Part shown: in pieces, positions 33,483 through 41,517 of the stretch
Layout of the letters: each line of letters starts with the position of its first letter
Numbering within the stretch: position 1 is the stretch's first letter
NCBI RefSeq assembly: GCF_039535235.1
Contig: NZ_BAAAWU010000001.1
Location: 4,774,001-4,838,000, forward strand
Length of the DNA stretch: 64,000 nt
Source: Streptomyces roseoviridis
Lineage (GTDB): Bacteria > Actinomycetota > Actinomycetes > Streptomycetales > Streptomycetaceae
Direction of reading: 5' to 3'
Notes under the pieces: generated by a model
Told to the model about the DNA's origin: nothing
Seen by the model: the letters and a program-made list of their open reading frames with translations, nothing else
Databases searched by the model: none
Made by a program: the position numbers and the translations under genes

Positions 33483-34262
33483 ATGGCAGAGCGCAAGCCG
33501 ATCGAGTCCTGGCTCACCGACATGGACGGAGTCCTCATCCACGAGGGCGTCCCGATCCCCGGTGCCGACGCGTTCATCACGAAGCTGCGGGACACCGGGA
33601 AGCCCTTCCTGGTCCTGACCAACAACTCGATCTACACCGCCCGCGACCTGCACGCCCGGCTCGCCCGGATGGGGCTGAACGTCCCCGTCGAGAACATCTG
33701 GACCTCGGCGCTCGCCACCGCCAAGTTCCTCGACGACCAGCGCCCCGGCGGCACCGCGTACGTCATCGGCGAGGCCGGCCTCACCACCGCCCTGCACGAC
33801 ATCGGGTACGTGCTCACCGACCACGACCCCGACTACGTGGTGCTCGGCGAGACCCGTACGTACTCGTTCGAGGCCATGACCAAGGCGGTCCGGCTCATCA
33901 ACGCCGGCGCCCGCTTCATCTGCACCAACCCGGACGAGACCGGCCCGTCCCTGGAGGGCCCGCTGCCCGCCACCGGCTCGGTCGCCGCACTGATCACCAA
34001 GGCGACCGGCAAGGAGCCGTACTTCGCCGGCAAGCCGAACCCGCTGATGATGCGCACCGGCCTGAACGCCATCGGCGCCCACTCCGAGACCAGCGCCATG
34101 ATCGGCGACCGGATGGACACCGACATCCTGGCGGGCCTGGAAGCGGGCATGCAGACCTTCCTGGTGCTCACCGGTCTGACCACCCAGGCCGAGATCGACC
34201 GCTTCCCGTACCGCCCGTCGAAGATCGTGAAGTCGATCGCGGACCTCGTCGACCGCGTCTGA
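33483..34262 (+). CDS. HAD-IIA family phosphatase (NagD-like)
   Basis: A 259-residue hydrolase. Motif I is WLTDMDGVLI, motif II VLTNNS, then GKPNPLMMR and motif IV MIGDRMDTDILAGLEAGM, the NagD/pNPPase type with a C2 cap. Relatives dephosphorylate nucleotides and sugar phosphates. GGCAGGAG precedes the ATG. It stands as a single gene behind the terminator at 33375. Confidence 0.9.
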   Translation: MAERKPIESWLTDMDGVLIHEGVPIPGADAFITKLRDTGKPFLVLTNNSIYTARDLHARLARMGLNVPVENIWTSALATAKFLDDQRPGGTAYVIGEAGLTTALHDIGYVLTDHDPDYVVLGETRTYSFEAMTKAVRLINAGARFICTNPDETGPSLEGPLPATGSVAALITKATGKEPYFAGKPNPLMMRTGLNAIGAHSETSAMIGDRMDTDILAGLEAGMQTFLVLTGLTTQAEIDRFPYRPSKIVKSIADLVDRV

Positions 34263-34345
34263 GTCCTCGCAGGTGAGAGCCCTGTTCGGCCCTCTGCGGA
34301 TGCGAAGGGACCGGAACCGGGTGACCCTTCCCTCAGGAGGTCACC

Positions 34346-34930
34346 ATGCGTTCAGGTCCCATCGCTCTCCGTGCCGCAGGGGCGGCCGTGGTTCTGGTGC
34401 TCGCTCCCACGGCGGGCACCGCCCTCGCCCACGACGGGGTCAAGGTCACCGTCATCCCCTCCACCGCGGCGCCCGGCGCCGACGTCGACGTCCGGGTCAC
34501 GGGCTGCAAGGGCACCACCGGCGCCGCCAAGTCCCCGGCGTTCGTCGCGGACGCCGAGCTCACCGGCCGTGACGGCGGCAAGAACCCGCTCCACGGCGAC
34601 GCCACCGTCCGGTCCGGCCTCGACGAGGGCACGTACAAGGTCGGCGTCACCTGCGACGGCCACGACCACCCCGGCGTTGGCACCGTCCACGTCAAGCGCC
34701 ACCACGAGCCGAGCCACCGGCCCACCCACCACCCCTCCCCGGTCGCCCCGGTCCGCGCGGGCGGCGGCGGCACGGCCGCCTTCGCCGCCCCCGCCGCCCC
34801 GGGCATGGCGCAGACGGCGGGCGAGGAGGGCCTCGGCACCCCGTACACGCTCCTGGGGCTCGGCATGGCCGCCGTCGCCGCGGTGGCGGTCGCTCTGCGC
34901 AGCACCCGCCGCCGCGGGGGAGCGGACTGA
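34346..34930 (+). CDS. Secreted protein paired with sortase F
   Basis: A 194-residue exported protein. The signal peptide ends at TALAHDG. A short beta-domain with one Cys pair (VTGCKG, VTCDGHDH) is followed by a His/Pro-rich stretch (HHEPSHRPTHHP), a Gly/Ala linker, a TM helix and RRRGGAD. No LPxTG-type motif is evident before the TM helix. An AGGAGG site 5 nt before the ATG predicts strong translation. It is followed 5 nt later by the class F sortase, a recurrent streptomycete pair. Confidence 0.75.
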   Translation: MRSGPIALRAAGAAVVLVLAPTAGTALAHDGVKVTVIPSTAAPGADVDVRVTGCKGTTGAAKSPAFVADAELTGRDGGKNPLHGDATVRSGLDEGTYKVGVTCDGHDHPGVGTVHVKRHHEPSHRPTHHPSPVAPVRAGGGGTAAFAAPAAPGMAQTAGEEGLGTPYTLLGLGMAAVAAVAVALRSTRRRGGAD

Positions 34931-34935
34931 GTCCG

Positions 34936-35580
34936 GTGCCCTCCGGGCGCGCGCTGACCGGGACGGCCTGGGCGGTCCTGCTCCTCGGCCTCTGGCTCTG
35001 GGGCGAGGACGCCGCCGACCGGCCCGGCCGCCCCTCGGCGCCGGCGGCCGGTGACATCGCCGCCGTCGGCCGCCCGCCCGGCGCGCCGCCGCCCCCGGCG
35101 CACCCCCCGCTGGCGCCCGCCGAGCCGCTCCGCGTGGAGGTCCCGTCCCTCGGCGTCCTCGCACCCGTCGTGCCCCGCGGCCTGGACGCGGACGGGGCGA
35201 TCGACCCGCCGCCGTACGCGATGCCGCACACGGTCGGCTGGTACGGCTCCGGCACCCGCCCGGGCTCCTCCGGGGCCGCCCTGCTCGTCGGGCACGTCGA
35301 CACCGAGAGCCGCCCCGCCGTCTTCTACGGCCTGAGCGCGGCCCGCCCCGGCGCGGCGGTGCGCGTGACCCGTTCGGACGGAAGCGTCGCGGAATTCACG
35401 ATCGACGACGTCCGGGTCCTGTCCCGGGACCGCTTCGACGCCCGCGCGGCCTACGGCCCGCGCGTCCCCGGCCGGGCGGAACTGCGCCTGATCACCTGCG
35501 GCGGCACCTTCGACCGGGCGAGCGGTACCTACACGGCGAACGTGGTCGTCTCGGCGTATCTCACGGGCGTGCGGGACTGA
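34936..35580 (+). CDS. Class F sortase
   Basis: A 214-residue sortase with an N-terminal TM anchor (about 8-22), a Pro-rich linker and the catalytic barrel from RVEVPSLGVLAPVV. The catalytic His is in LLVGHVDTESRPAVF, Cys in LRLITCGGTFD, and the Arg is in the following DRASGTY segment. The LITCGG form is that of class F enzymes. It starts at GTG 34936 next to its putative membrane partner. Confidence 0.88.
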   Translation: MPSGRALTGTAWAVLLLGLWLWGEDAADRPGRPSAPAAGDIAAVGRPPGAPPPPAHPPLAPAEPLRVEVPSLGVLAPVVPRGLDADGAIDPPPYAMPHTVGWYGSGTRPGSSGAALLVGHVDTESRPAVFYGLSAARPGAAVRVTRSDGSVAEFTIDDVRVLSRDRFDARAAYGPRVPGRAELRLITCGGTFDRASGTYTANVVVSAYLTGVRD

Positions 35581-35633
35581 GGGGGACAGGCCGGGGGCGG
35601 AGGCGGGGAGGACCGGGGGCCGGGGGCGGGGAG

Positions 35634-35685
35634 GACCGGGGGCCGGCCGGCGGGGCGGAGGTGCCGGCCGCCGGCCGGCCCGGTC
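35634..35685 (+). terminator. Very GC-rich hairpin after sortase F
   Basis: A 17-bp stem (GACCGG...GCCGGCCGGCG with CGCCGGCCGGCCCGGTC, 35669-35685) carries a 2-nt bulge. Upstream, 35581-35640 contains two copies of a GGGGAGGACCGGGGGCC unit. The 35581-35838 spacer holds no gene. Confidence 0.65.
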
Positions 35686-35795
35686 CTCGACCGCGGGCTC
35701 ACGGGCCGCGGGAGGAGCCCGGAGCCGCCGCGGGAGGCCGGGGCGGGATTTCCGCTCACTGTAGAGGAGCGACGCGGCGGACACGGCGGAAACGA

Positions 35796-35829
35796 CCGAG
35801 GCCCTTCACCTGATGGTGAAGGGCCTCGG
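35796..35829 (-). terminator. Terminator of tRNA-Lys copy 1
   Basis: A 15-bp perfect stem, CCGAGGCCCTTCACC with its complement, closes a TGAT loop. A TCGTTTCC stretch follows on the minus strand. It lies 9 nt beyond the tRNA 3' end. Confidence 0.9.
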
Positions 35830-35838
35830 CCTTGCGCG

Positions 35839-35912
35839 TGCGCCGCCAGGGACTCGAACCCCGGACCCGCTGATTAAGAGTCAGCTGCTCTAACCAACTG
35901 AGCTAGCGGCGC
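35839..35912 (-). tRNA. tRNA-Lys (CUU), copy 1
   Basis: 74 nt. The acceptor stem is GCGCCGC/GCGGCGC with discriminator A, the D-loop AGTTGGTTA, and the anticodon loop CTCTTAA (anticodon CUU); T-loop TTCGAGT. CCA is not encoded. Two identical copies lie at 43483 and 51381. Confidence 0.97.
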
Positions 35913-35927
35913 CTGCTGACGTCGATA

Positions 35928-35933
35928 ACTTTA
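35928..35933 (-). promoter_or_regulatory. -10 box of tRNA-Lys copy 1
   Basis: Minus-strand TAAAGT ends exactly 15 nt before the mature tRNA, with GTCAGCAG as the immediate 5' leader. The same geometry occurs at the two other copies. Copies 1 and 2 also share TGGTCA(G/T)GAGCACCC further upstream. Confidence 0.65.
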
Positions 35934-36095
35934 CAGGACTCCAGAGGGTGCTCCTGACCATTTCCGGTCCCGCCCGGCCTGTCGGATGGTCGTATTGTGC
36001 CTTCGATCCGTCAAAATGCGATTTGTCCAGACAGTTGAGAAACTGGCGCCCGTGCAGGAGCGCCGAAAGATCTTGACGAGTGTGGAGGGGAACGC

Positions 36096-37493
36096 ATGAG
36101 TGTGCCGGTCTTCGAAGAAATCGAACCCGCGGCCGACTGCGGCTGCCCGGGCTGCGCCCGCCAGCGGCGCGACCTCGCCCTGGGACTGCCCGTACGGGCG
36201 GGAGGCCACCCGGCCGCGCACGGCGCCCGTCGCGCGCTGGTCCTGGTGACGGCCGCCGGAGTGGTCCTGGGCGGAGGGACGGGGGTGGCCGGCGCGGATC
36301 CCGTTGTGGGAGGCGGGGTGGAGGGTGCGGCGCGCGGCACGGCGGGGGGTGCGGCGGGAAGCGCGGCGGGAGGTGCGACGGAGACCGGCCCCGGGCCCGA
36401 CACCCCCCAGGGCGGCCGCGGCCCGCTGCACGGCGCGCCCGGCCCCGCCTCGGCGCCCTCCCCCGTCGCCGATCCGACGACGAGTCAGATCTCGGCCGAC
36501 TCCCTGCGCAAGACCACCCGCGCCGAGATCGTCAACCGCGCGAAGAAGTGGGTCGCCGCCCAGGTCCCGTACTCGATGGAGAAGTACTTCAGCGACGGCT
36601 ACCGCCAGGACTGCTCCGGCTACATCTCCATGGCCTGGAACCTCCGCAGCAACGAGTGGACCGGCAGCCTCGACCGCTTCGCCGACCGCATCGACCGCGC
36701 CGACCTCCAGCCCGGCGACATCCTCCTCTTCCACAACCCCGCCAACCCGACGCGCGGCTCGCACGTGACGATCTTCGGCGGGTGGACCGACTACACCCAC
36801 ACCGCCTACATCGCGTACGAGCAGACCAAGCCGCGCACGCGGAAGCAGCCGACGCCGCTCGCGTACTGGGAGTACTCCGACCGCTACGTCGCCTACCGCT
36901 ACAAGGGCGTGGTCAGCGGCGGCGGTGGCGGCGGTGCCACGGGGGGCGGCCCGTCCGCGACCGTGACGCCGTACCCGGGGGCGGCGAAGTTCGGCCCCGG
37001 CGCGAACAACGCGTACGTCACCCAGCTCGGGAAGCTGCTCGTCGCGCGCGGCGGCAAGAAGTTCTACAGCCAGGGTCCCGGCCCGCGCTGGGGCGAGGCG
37101 GACCGCCGCGCCACCCAGGCCTTCCAGCGGGCGCAGGGCTGGAAGGGTCCCGAGGCGGACGGTCTGCCCGGCCCGCAGACCTGGTCGCTGCTCGTGCGCG
37201 GACAGGGCAAGGACATCGGCGGTTCGAGTGGTTCGGGCGGGTCGAGCGCATCTGCGAGCGGGTTCCCCGGGCGTGGCTACTTCCGTCCGGGCCAATCCAA
37301 CGCATATGTGGAGAAGCTGGGCAAACAACTGGTGAAGCGGGGCTTCGGCAAGCACTACGCGTCCGGCCCCGGTCCGCGGTGGACGGAGGCGGACCGCCGC
37401 AACGTCGAGGCCTTCCAGCGGGCCCAGGGCTGGCGCGGCGGCGCGGCCGACGGCTACCCGGGCCCGGAGACCTGGCGGCGCTTGTTCCGATGA
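36096..37493 (+). CDS. Secreted NlpC/P60-like protein with two peptidoglycan-binding domains
   Basis: A 465-residue exported protein. A cytosolic head with CGCPGCARQRR precedes the hydrophobic export segment (about 46-66). An NlpC/P60-like fold follows with Cys in DCSGYISMAWN (about residue 170) and His in RGSHVTIFGG. Two C-terminal peptidoglycan-binding repeats then follow (each ending QAF/EAFQRAQGW...GPxTW). It probably cleaves or remodels cell-wall peptide stems. GGAGGGG lies before the ATG. Probably co-transcribed with the SPFH gene 24 nt downstream. Confidence 0.85.
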   Translation: MSVPVFEEIEPAADCGCPGCARQRRDLALGLPVRAGGHPAAHGARRALVLVTAAGVVLGGGTGVAGADPVVGGGVEGAARGTAGGAAGSAAGGATETGPGPDTPQGGRGPLHGAPGPASAPSPVADPTTSQISADSLRKTTRAEIVNRAKKWVAAQVPYSMEKYFSDGYRQDCSGYISMAWNLRSNEWTGSLDRFADRIDRADLQPGDILLFHNPANPTRGSHVTIFGGWTDYTHTAYIAYEQTKPRTRKQPTPLAYWEYSDRYVAYRYKGVVSGGGGGGATGGGPSATVTPYPGAAKFGPGANNAYVTQLGKLLVARGGKKFYSQGPGPRWGEADRRATQAFQRAQGWKGPEADGLPGPQTWSLLVRGQGKDIGGSSGSGGSSASASGFPGRGYFRPGQSNAYVEKLGKQLVKRGFGKHYASGPGPRWTEADRRNVEAFQRAQGWRGGAADGYPGPETWRRLFR

Positions 37494-37517
37494 CCCCGAG
37501 AACATGAGGTGGACCGA

Positions 37518-40487
37518 ATGACGGCATCGACCCCGACCCCCCCGGACTCCGGCCCGGCCGCCACCCGCGACGCGGCCCGCACCGCCCGCCGCCTCACCGA
37601 CGGCCGCCCCCGCCGAGCAGCCCCGCCGGGCGGGGGAGCGGGGTCGCCCGGCGACGGTGCGGGTGCGGCGCCGGCCGCGCCGGTGCCGGCCGGCGGGGCG
37701 CCGGGTGCCGTGCCGGTCACGCCGGGCGGCACGGGCACGGGTGCGGGTGCGGCGTCGGCTGCGCCGGTGCCGGCCGGCGGGGCGCCGGGTGCCGTGCCGG
37801 TCACGCCGGGCGATACGGGCACGGCCACGGGTGCGGGCGAACGGTCTGCCCCGGCGGAAGCACCGCCCGGGCCCGCCGGTGCGACAGCCGGTCCGCTGAG
37901 TGACGGCCACCCCACCGGACCGGCGACACCAGCGGCCGGACCGGGCGGACCTCAGACCGGCCAGCCGGGGCTGACGCCGACACCCACCGGGGGCGGGGTT
38001 TCGGCTCCGCCGCACGGGAGCCGGCCGGATGGTGTGTCGGCGAGCGCCGGTACGACTACTGCTGCGCAGGGGCCGTCCGTCGGAGGCGGGGGTTCGCCGG
38101 TGCCGCACGGGACTCGCTCGGGCGGTGCCCAGGCGTCGGCCGGTACGGCTGTCGCTCCGCAGGGTTCGCTCGCCGGAGGTGGCGTTTCGGCTGCGCCGCA
38201 CGCGAGTCAGCCGGGCGGTGCCCCGGCGACCGCCGGTACGGCTGCCTTGGCGCAGGGTTCGTCTGCCGGGGCCGGTGCGCGGCCGGGATCGGCGTCGTCG
38301 GGCGGTGCCGCTGAGGCTGCGCCGCACGGGACTGCCTCGGGCGGTGCCCCGGCGTCGGCCGGTACGGCTGCCGCTCCGCAGACTTCGCCCGCCGGAGGTG
38401 GCGTTTCGACTCCGTCGCCCGTGAGTCAGCCGGGCGGTGCCCCGGCGTCGGCCGGTACGGCTGCCGCTCCGCAGACTTCGCCCGCCGGAGGTGGCGTTTC
38501 GACTCCGTCGCCCGTGAGTCAGCCGGGCGGTGCCCCGGCGTCCGTCGGTACGGCTGCCGCCGCGGAGGGTTCGCCCGCTGGGGCCGGTGCGCGGCCGGGC
38601 TCGGCCCCGGCGGGCGGTGCCCCGGCAGCAGTCGGTGCCACTGCGGCCCCGCAGGGGGCGTCTTCGGGCGGTGCCCCGGCGTCGGGTTCGCCCGCCGGGG
38701 TCGGTGTGAGGCCGGGGGCGGCCACGTCCGGCAGTGCACAGGCACCGGCCGGTGCGCCTGCCGCCCCGCAGGGACAGCTCGCGGGTGCGGCCGGTACGGC
38801 CCCCGCTCCCCACGGGCCGGCCTCCTCGGCCGGGGCCGAGGGGCCCGGTGACTCCGCCGGTCCCGCCGGTTCCGTCTCGTCGCACGCCGCCCGGTCGGGC
38901 GCAGCAGCGCCCGGCAGTCCGGCGGTGTCCGTCCCCCGCGGCACACCCGTCGCTCCCGAGCGGGCCCGCGCGGGCGGTGCGTCCGGCGGCTCGACCGCGT
39001 CGCAGGGCGTTCGCGCGGGCGGTGCCGCCCCGGGGGCGGCCCCGCAGGGGCCGAGCGCCTCGGTCGCGGTACCCACCACCCCGACCGGCTCCGTCGCCCG
39101 GCCGGGTCCGGCGTCGCAGGGGGCCTCCGGAGGCTTGGCCACTCGGGCCGGAGCGGCCCCGGCAGCCCAAGGCGCGCCGGAGGCCGCGCCCGACAGCGGC
39201 TCTCCTCGGACGGCACCGCCCCGCCGCGGCGTCCTCGACCTCCGCCGGATCCTGGGCGTGCCGGTCAAGACGGTCGCCGTGCCCGTGGCCGCCTCCACCG
39301 CGGTCACACCGCGCGCGGGTGTGGGCGGTGCGATGTCGCGGCGGCGCACCGTGATCGGGACCGAGAGCACCGGGTCCATTCCGGTGCACCTGCTGTTCCG
39401 GGACGAGCCGGAGGGCGGCAAGGACGACGGCGGCCCCGCCACCGTGCCCGTACCCAAGACCCCCGCACTCCAGCAGGCCGCGTCCAAGGCCGCGCCCACG
39501 GGCACCGCCAAGGCCGCCAAGCCCGCCATCCCCGCACCGGCCCGTCCCGCGCCCGCGTCCAGCCGGCCCGCCCCCACCGCCGATCCGAAGCTGGTGGAGC
39601 GGCCGGGGCCGGTGCTGCCGGGCTGGGTCGGGGTGGCCGGCGGGGCGGTCGCGCTCCTCGCGTGCGCGGCGATGGTGTGGTGGGTGGGCGCCGTGCCGGC
39701 CGAGGCGGCCCGTATGCTGCGGCTGCCCCCGCGGCCGTACCACGGCATCCACCTCGGCCAGTGGGCCCTGCTCGCCCTCGGCGTGCTCGTCGTCCTCTTC
39801 TTCCTGGGCGGTCTCGGCCGCGGCCGGGTCGGGTACGCCCTCGTCCTCACCCTCTTCGGCGACTACCGCGGCACCGTCCGCCGCACCGGCCTGCTCTGGG
39901 TGAGCCCGCTCCTCCTGCGCCGCCGCGTGGACGTGCGGCTGCGGCACTGGCGCAGCGAGCCGCTGCCGGCCGTCGACGCGAAGGGCACGGCGCTGGACGT
40001 CGTGGTCCTGGTGGTGTGGCGGATCCGGGACACGGTCCGCGCCGCGCTCGGGGTCGACCGGCACGAGGAGTACCTGCGCGAGCAGGTGGAGGCGGCGATG
40101 GCGCGGGTGCTCTCGCAGCTGCCGGCGGACGCGTTCCACGAGGACGCCCCGACCCTGCGGGACTCCGAGGCGGTCGGCGAGGCGCTGACCCGGATGCTGT
40201 CGGCGGAGTGCGCGCCGGTCGGCATCGACGTCTTCTCGGCGCAGCCGACGCGGATCGAGTACGCCCCGGAGGTCGCCGCGGCGATGCAGCGCCGCCGGAT
40301 CGCCGCGATCGACGCCAAGCACCGGGACAGCGTGCTGACCTCGGTCGTGGACGCGGTGGACGACGTGGTCCACCGGCTGACCTCCCGTGGTCTGGTGGAG
40401 CTGGACGACTACGAGCGGAAGGCGCTGGTGAAGGATCTGACGGTGGCGTTCTACACCGGCCGTACGGCGTCGGGGGAGGGGGCCTGA
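37518..40487 (+). CDS. SPFH/band-7 domain protein with long repetitive N-terminus
   Basis: 989 residues from ATG 37518 (GAGGTG 7 nt upstream). Residues 1 to about 600 are low-complexity Ala/Gly/Pro/Ser sequence built from recurrent GGAPASAGTAAAPQ-like blocks, including two exact 93-bp tandem copies. Two TM helices (about 700-780) follow. The SPFH domain then covers FGDYRGTVRRTGLLWVSPLL, DAKGTALDVVVLVVWRIRDT, and AEVAAAMQRRRIAAIDAK-like sequence. SPFH proteins organise membrane microdomains. The huge disordered cytosolic or surface head is unusual for the family. Confidence 0.83.
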   Translation: MTASTPTPPDSGPAATRDAARTARRLTDGRPRRAAPPGGGAGSPGDGAGAAPAAPVPAGGAPGAVPVTPGGTGTGAGAASAAPVPAGGAPGAVPVTPGDTGTATGAGERSAPAEAPPGPAGATAGPLSDGHPTGPATPAAGPGGPQTGQPGLTPTPTGGGVSAPPHGSRPDGVSASAGTTTAAQGPSVGGGGSPVPHGTRSGGAQASAGTAVAPQGSLAGGGVSAAPHASQPGGAPATAGTAALAQGSSAGAGARPGSASSGGAAEAAPHGTASGGAPASAGTAAAPQTSPAGGGVSTPSPVSQPGGAPASAGTAAAPQTSPAGGGVSTPSPVSQPGGAPASVGTAAAAEGSPAGAGARPGSAPAGGAPAAVGATAAPQGASSGGAPASGSPAGVGVRPGAATSGSAQAPAGAPAAPQGQLAGAAGTAPAPHGPASSAGAEGPGDSAGPAGSVSSHAARSGAAAPGSPAVSVPRGTPVAPERARAGGASGGSTASQGVRAGGAAPGAAPQGPSASVAVPTTPTGSVARPGPASQGASGGLATRAGAAPAAQGAPEAAPDSGSPRTAPPRRGVLDLRRILGVPVKTVAVPVAASTAVTPRAGVGGAMSRRRTVIGTESTGSIPVHLLFRDEPEGGKDDGGPATVPVPKTPALQQAASKAAPTGTAKAAKPAIPAPARPAPASSRPAPTADPKLVERPGPVLPGWVGVAGGAVALLACAAMVWWVGAVPAEAARMLRLPPRPYHGIHLGQWALLALGVLVVLFFLGGLGRGRVGYALVLTLFGDYRGTVRRTGLLWVSPLLLRRRVDVRLRHWRSEPLPAVDAKGTALDVVVLVVWRIRDTVRAALGVDRHEEYLREQVEAAMARVLSQLPADAFHEDAPTLRDSEAVGEALTRMLSAECAPVGIDVFSAQPTRIEYAPEVAAAMQRRRIAAIDAKHRDSVLTSVVDAVDDVVHRLTSRGLVELDDYERKALVKDLTVAFYTGRTASGEGA
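38341..38526 (+). repeat. Two exact 93-bp tandem copies inside the SPFH gene
   Basis: Starts at 38341 and 38434 are exact 93-bp (31-codon) repeats encoding GGAPASAGTAAAPQTSP and AGGGVSTPSPVSQP. A third, diverged unit begins at 38527. An 84-bp pair of similar kind lies at about 37670-37830. Lengths are multiples of three, so copy-number change keeps the frame. Confidence 0.8.
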
Positions 40488-40549
40488 GCTTCCCCGGAAG
40501 CCCCTTCCTTCGGTATGGACACGGCCAACTTCCGTCCCTACCGTGGGGC

Positions 40550-40563
40550 TTGGTCTAGACCGG
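40550..40563 (+). promoter_or_regulatory. DasR-type operator before LPMO gene
   Basis: TTGGTCTAGACCGG: the 10-bp palindrome GGTCTAGACC (40552-40561) is the core of the DasR consensus (TGGTCTAGACCA). It sits 76 nt before the ATG of the chitin-active LPMO, as expected for N-acetylglucosamine-controlled chitinolytic genes. Confidence 0.8.
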
Positions 40564-40637
40564 AAACCGGAACACGTACCACCGCACGCGTGCAGCACAG
40601 CCCACAGAACACCCCCACGTTCTCCTGGAGCGACAGC

Positions 40638-41228
40638 ATGCGCAAAAAGACAGGGGTGGCGGCCGTGGCGCTCGGCGTCGCCGCCGCCTCCCTCTTCACC
40701 AGCACCAGCGCGAGCGGGCACGGCTACACCGACTCGCCGATCAGCCGTCAGAAGCTCTGTGCCAACCGCACCGTGACCAACTGCGGTGACATCCAGTGGG
40801 AGCCGCAGTCGGTCGAGGGGCTCAAGGGCTTCCCGGCCGCCGGGCCGGCCGACGGGCGGATATGCGCCGGCGGGAACTCCCGCTTCGCGCAGCTCGACGA
40901 CCCGCGCGGCGGTGCCTGGCCCACCACCAGGCTCACGGCCGGACAGAGCCACACGTTCCGCTGGCAGTTCACGGCCCGCCACGCGACCACGGACTTCCGC
41001 TACTACATCACCCGGAACGGCTGGACCGGGACCAAGGCGCTGACCCGCGCCGACCTCGACACCCAGCCCTTCCTGGTCGTCCCCTACAACAGCCAGCAGC
41101 CGCCCTCGACGCTCTCGCACTCCGGGACCATCCCGGCGGGCAAGACCGGCCGCCACCTGATCCTGGCCGTGTGGACGGTCGCGGACACGGGGAACGCCTT
41201 CTACGCGTGCTCGGACGTCCAGCTCTGA
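40638..41228 (+). CDS. AA10 lytic polysaccharide monooxygenase (chitin-active type)
   Basis: A 196-residue secreted copper enzyme. The signal peptide ends at SASG, exposing the N-terminal His of HGYTDSPISRQKLCANRTV. The second copper His is in WQFTARHATTDFRYYITRNGW. Conserved Cys residues and the C-terminal LILAVWTVADTGNAFYACSDVQL match small CBM33/AA10 chitin oxidisers. It works extracellularly with chitinases such as the one at 46019. The DasR site upstream supports that role. Start at MRKKTG, GGAG 10 nt upstream. Confidence 0.93.
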   Translation: MRKKTGVAAVALGVAAASLFTSTSASGHGYTDSPISRQKLCANRTVTNCGDIQWEPQSVEGLKGFPAAGPADGRICAGGNSRFAQLDDPRGGAWPTTRLTAGQSHTFRWQFTARHATTDFRYYITRNGWTGTKALTRADLDTQPFLVVPYNSQQPPSTLSHSGTIPAGKTGRHLILAVWTVADTGNAFYACSDVQL

Positions 41229-41517
41229 CGCGTGCCGGGCCCCTCCGCGGCACCCGGCGGCGCGTCGGCCACCCTCCCGCGCCGCCCCGCGCACGGGGCT
41301 GATGCCCGACCGGCCGGGGAGCGAGCCGCACCCCGGCCGGCTGCCCGACAACACACCGGAGTACCCGCTCCGGCTCGGCGCGGCGGCCCTCGCGGGGGCC
41401 GCCGCGCCGGGATCCCCCCCCGGCGCGTCGCCGGCCTGACCGCCCGCCCCGGTAGGCCCAGCCCCACCCCCCGTACACCCTCCACCCCCATGGCCCGGGC
41501 CCCGCGCGCCGCCTACC
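41229..41517. other. Spacer between LPMO and kinase genes
   Basis: No gene is convincing. It holds short GC-rich inverted repeats, including CCGGAG-n6-CTCCGG at about 41357-41374, and GCCGGG with CCCGGC just after the LPMO stop, a weak terminator candidate. Confidence 0.5.
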
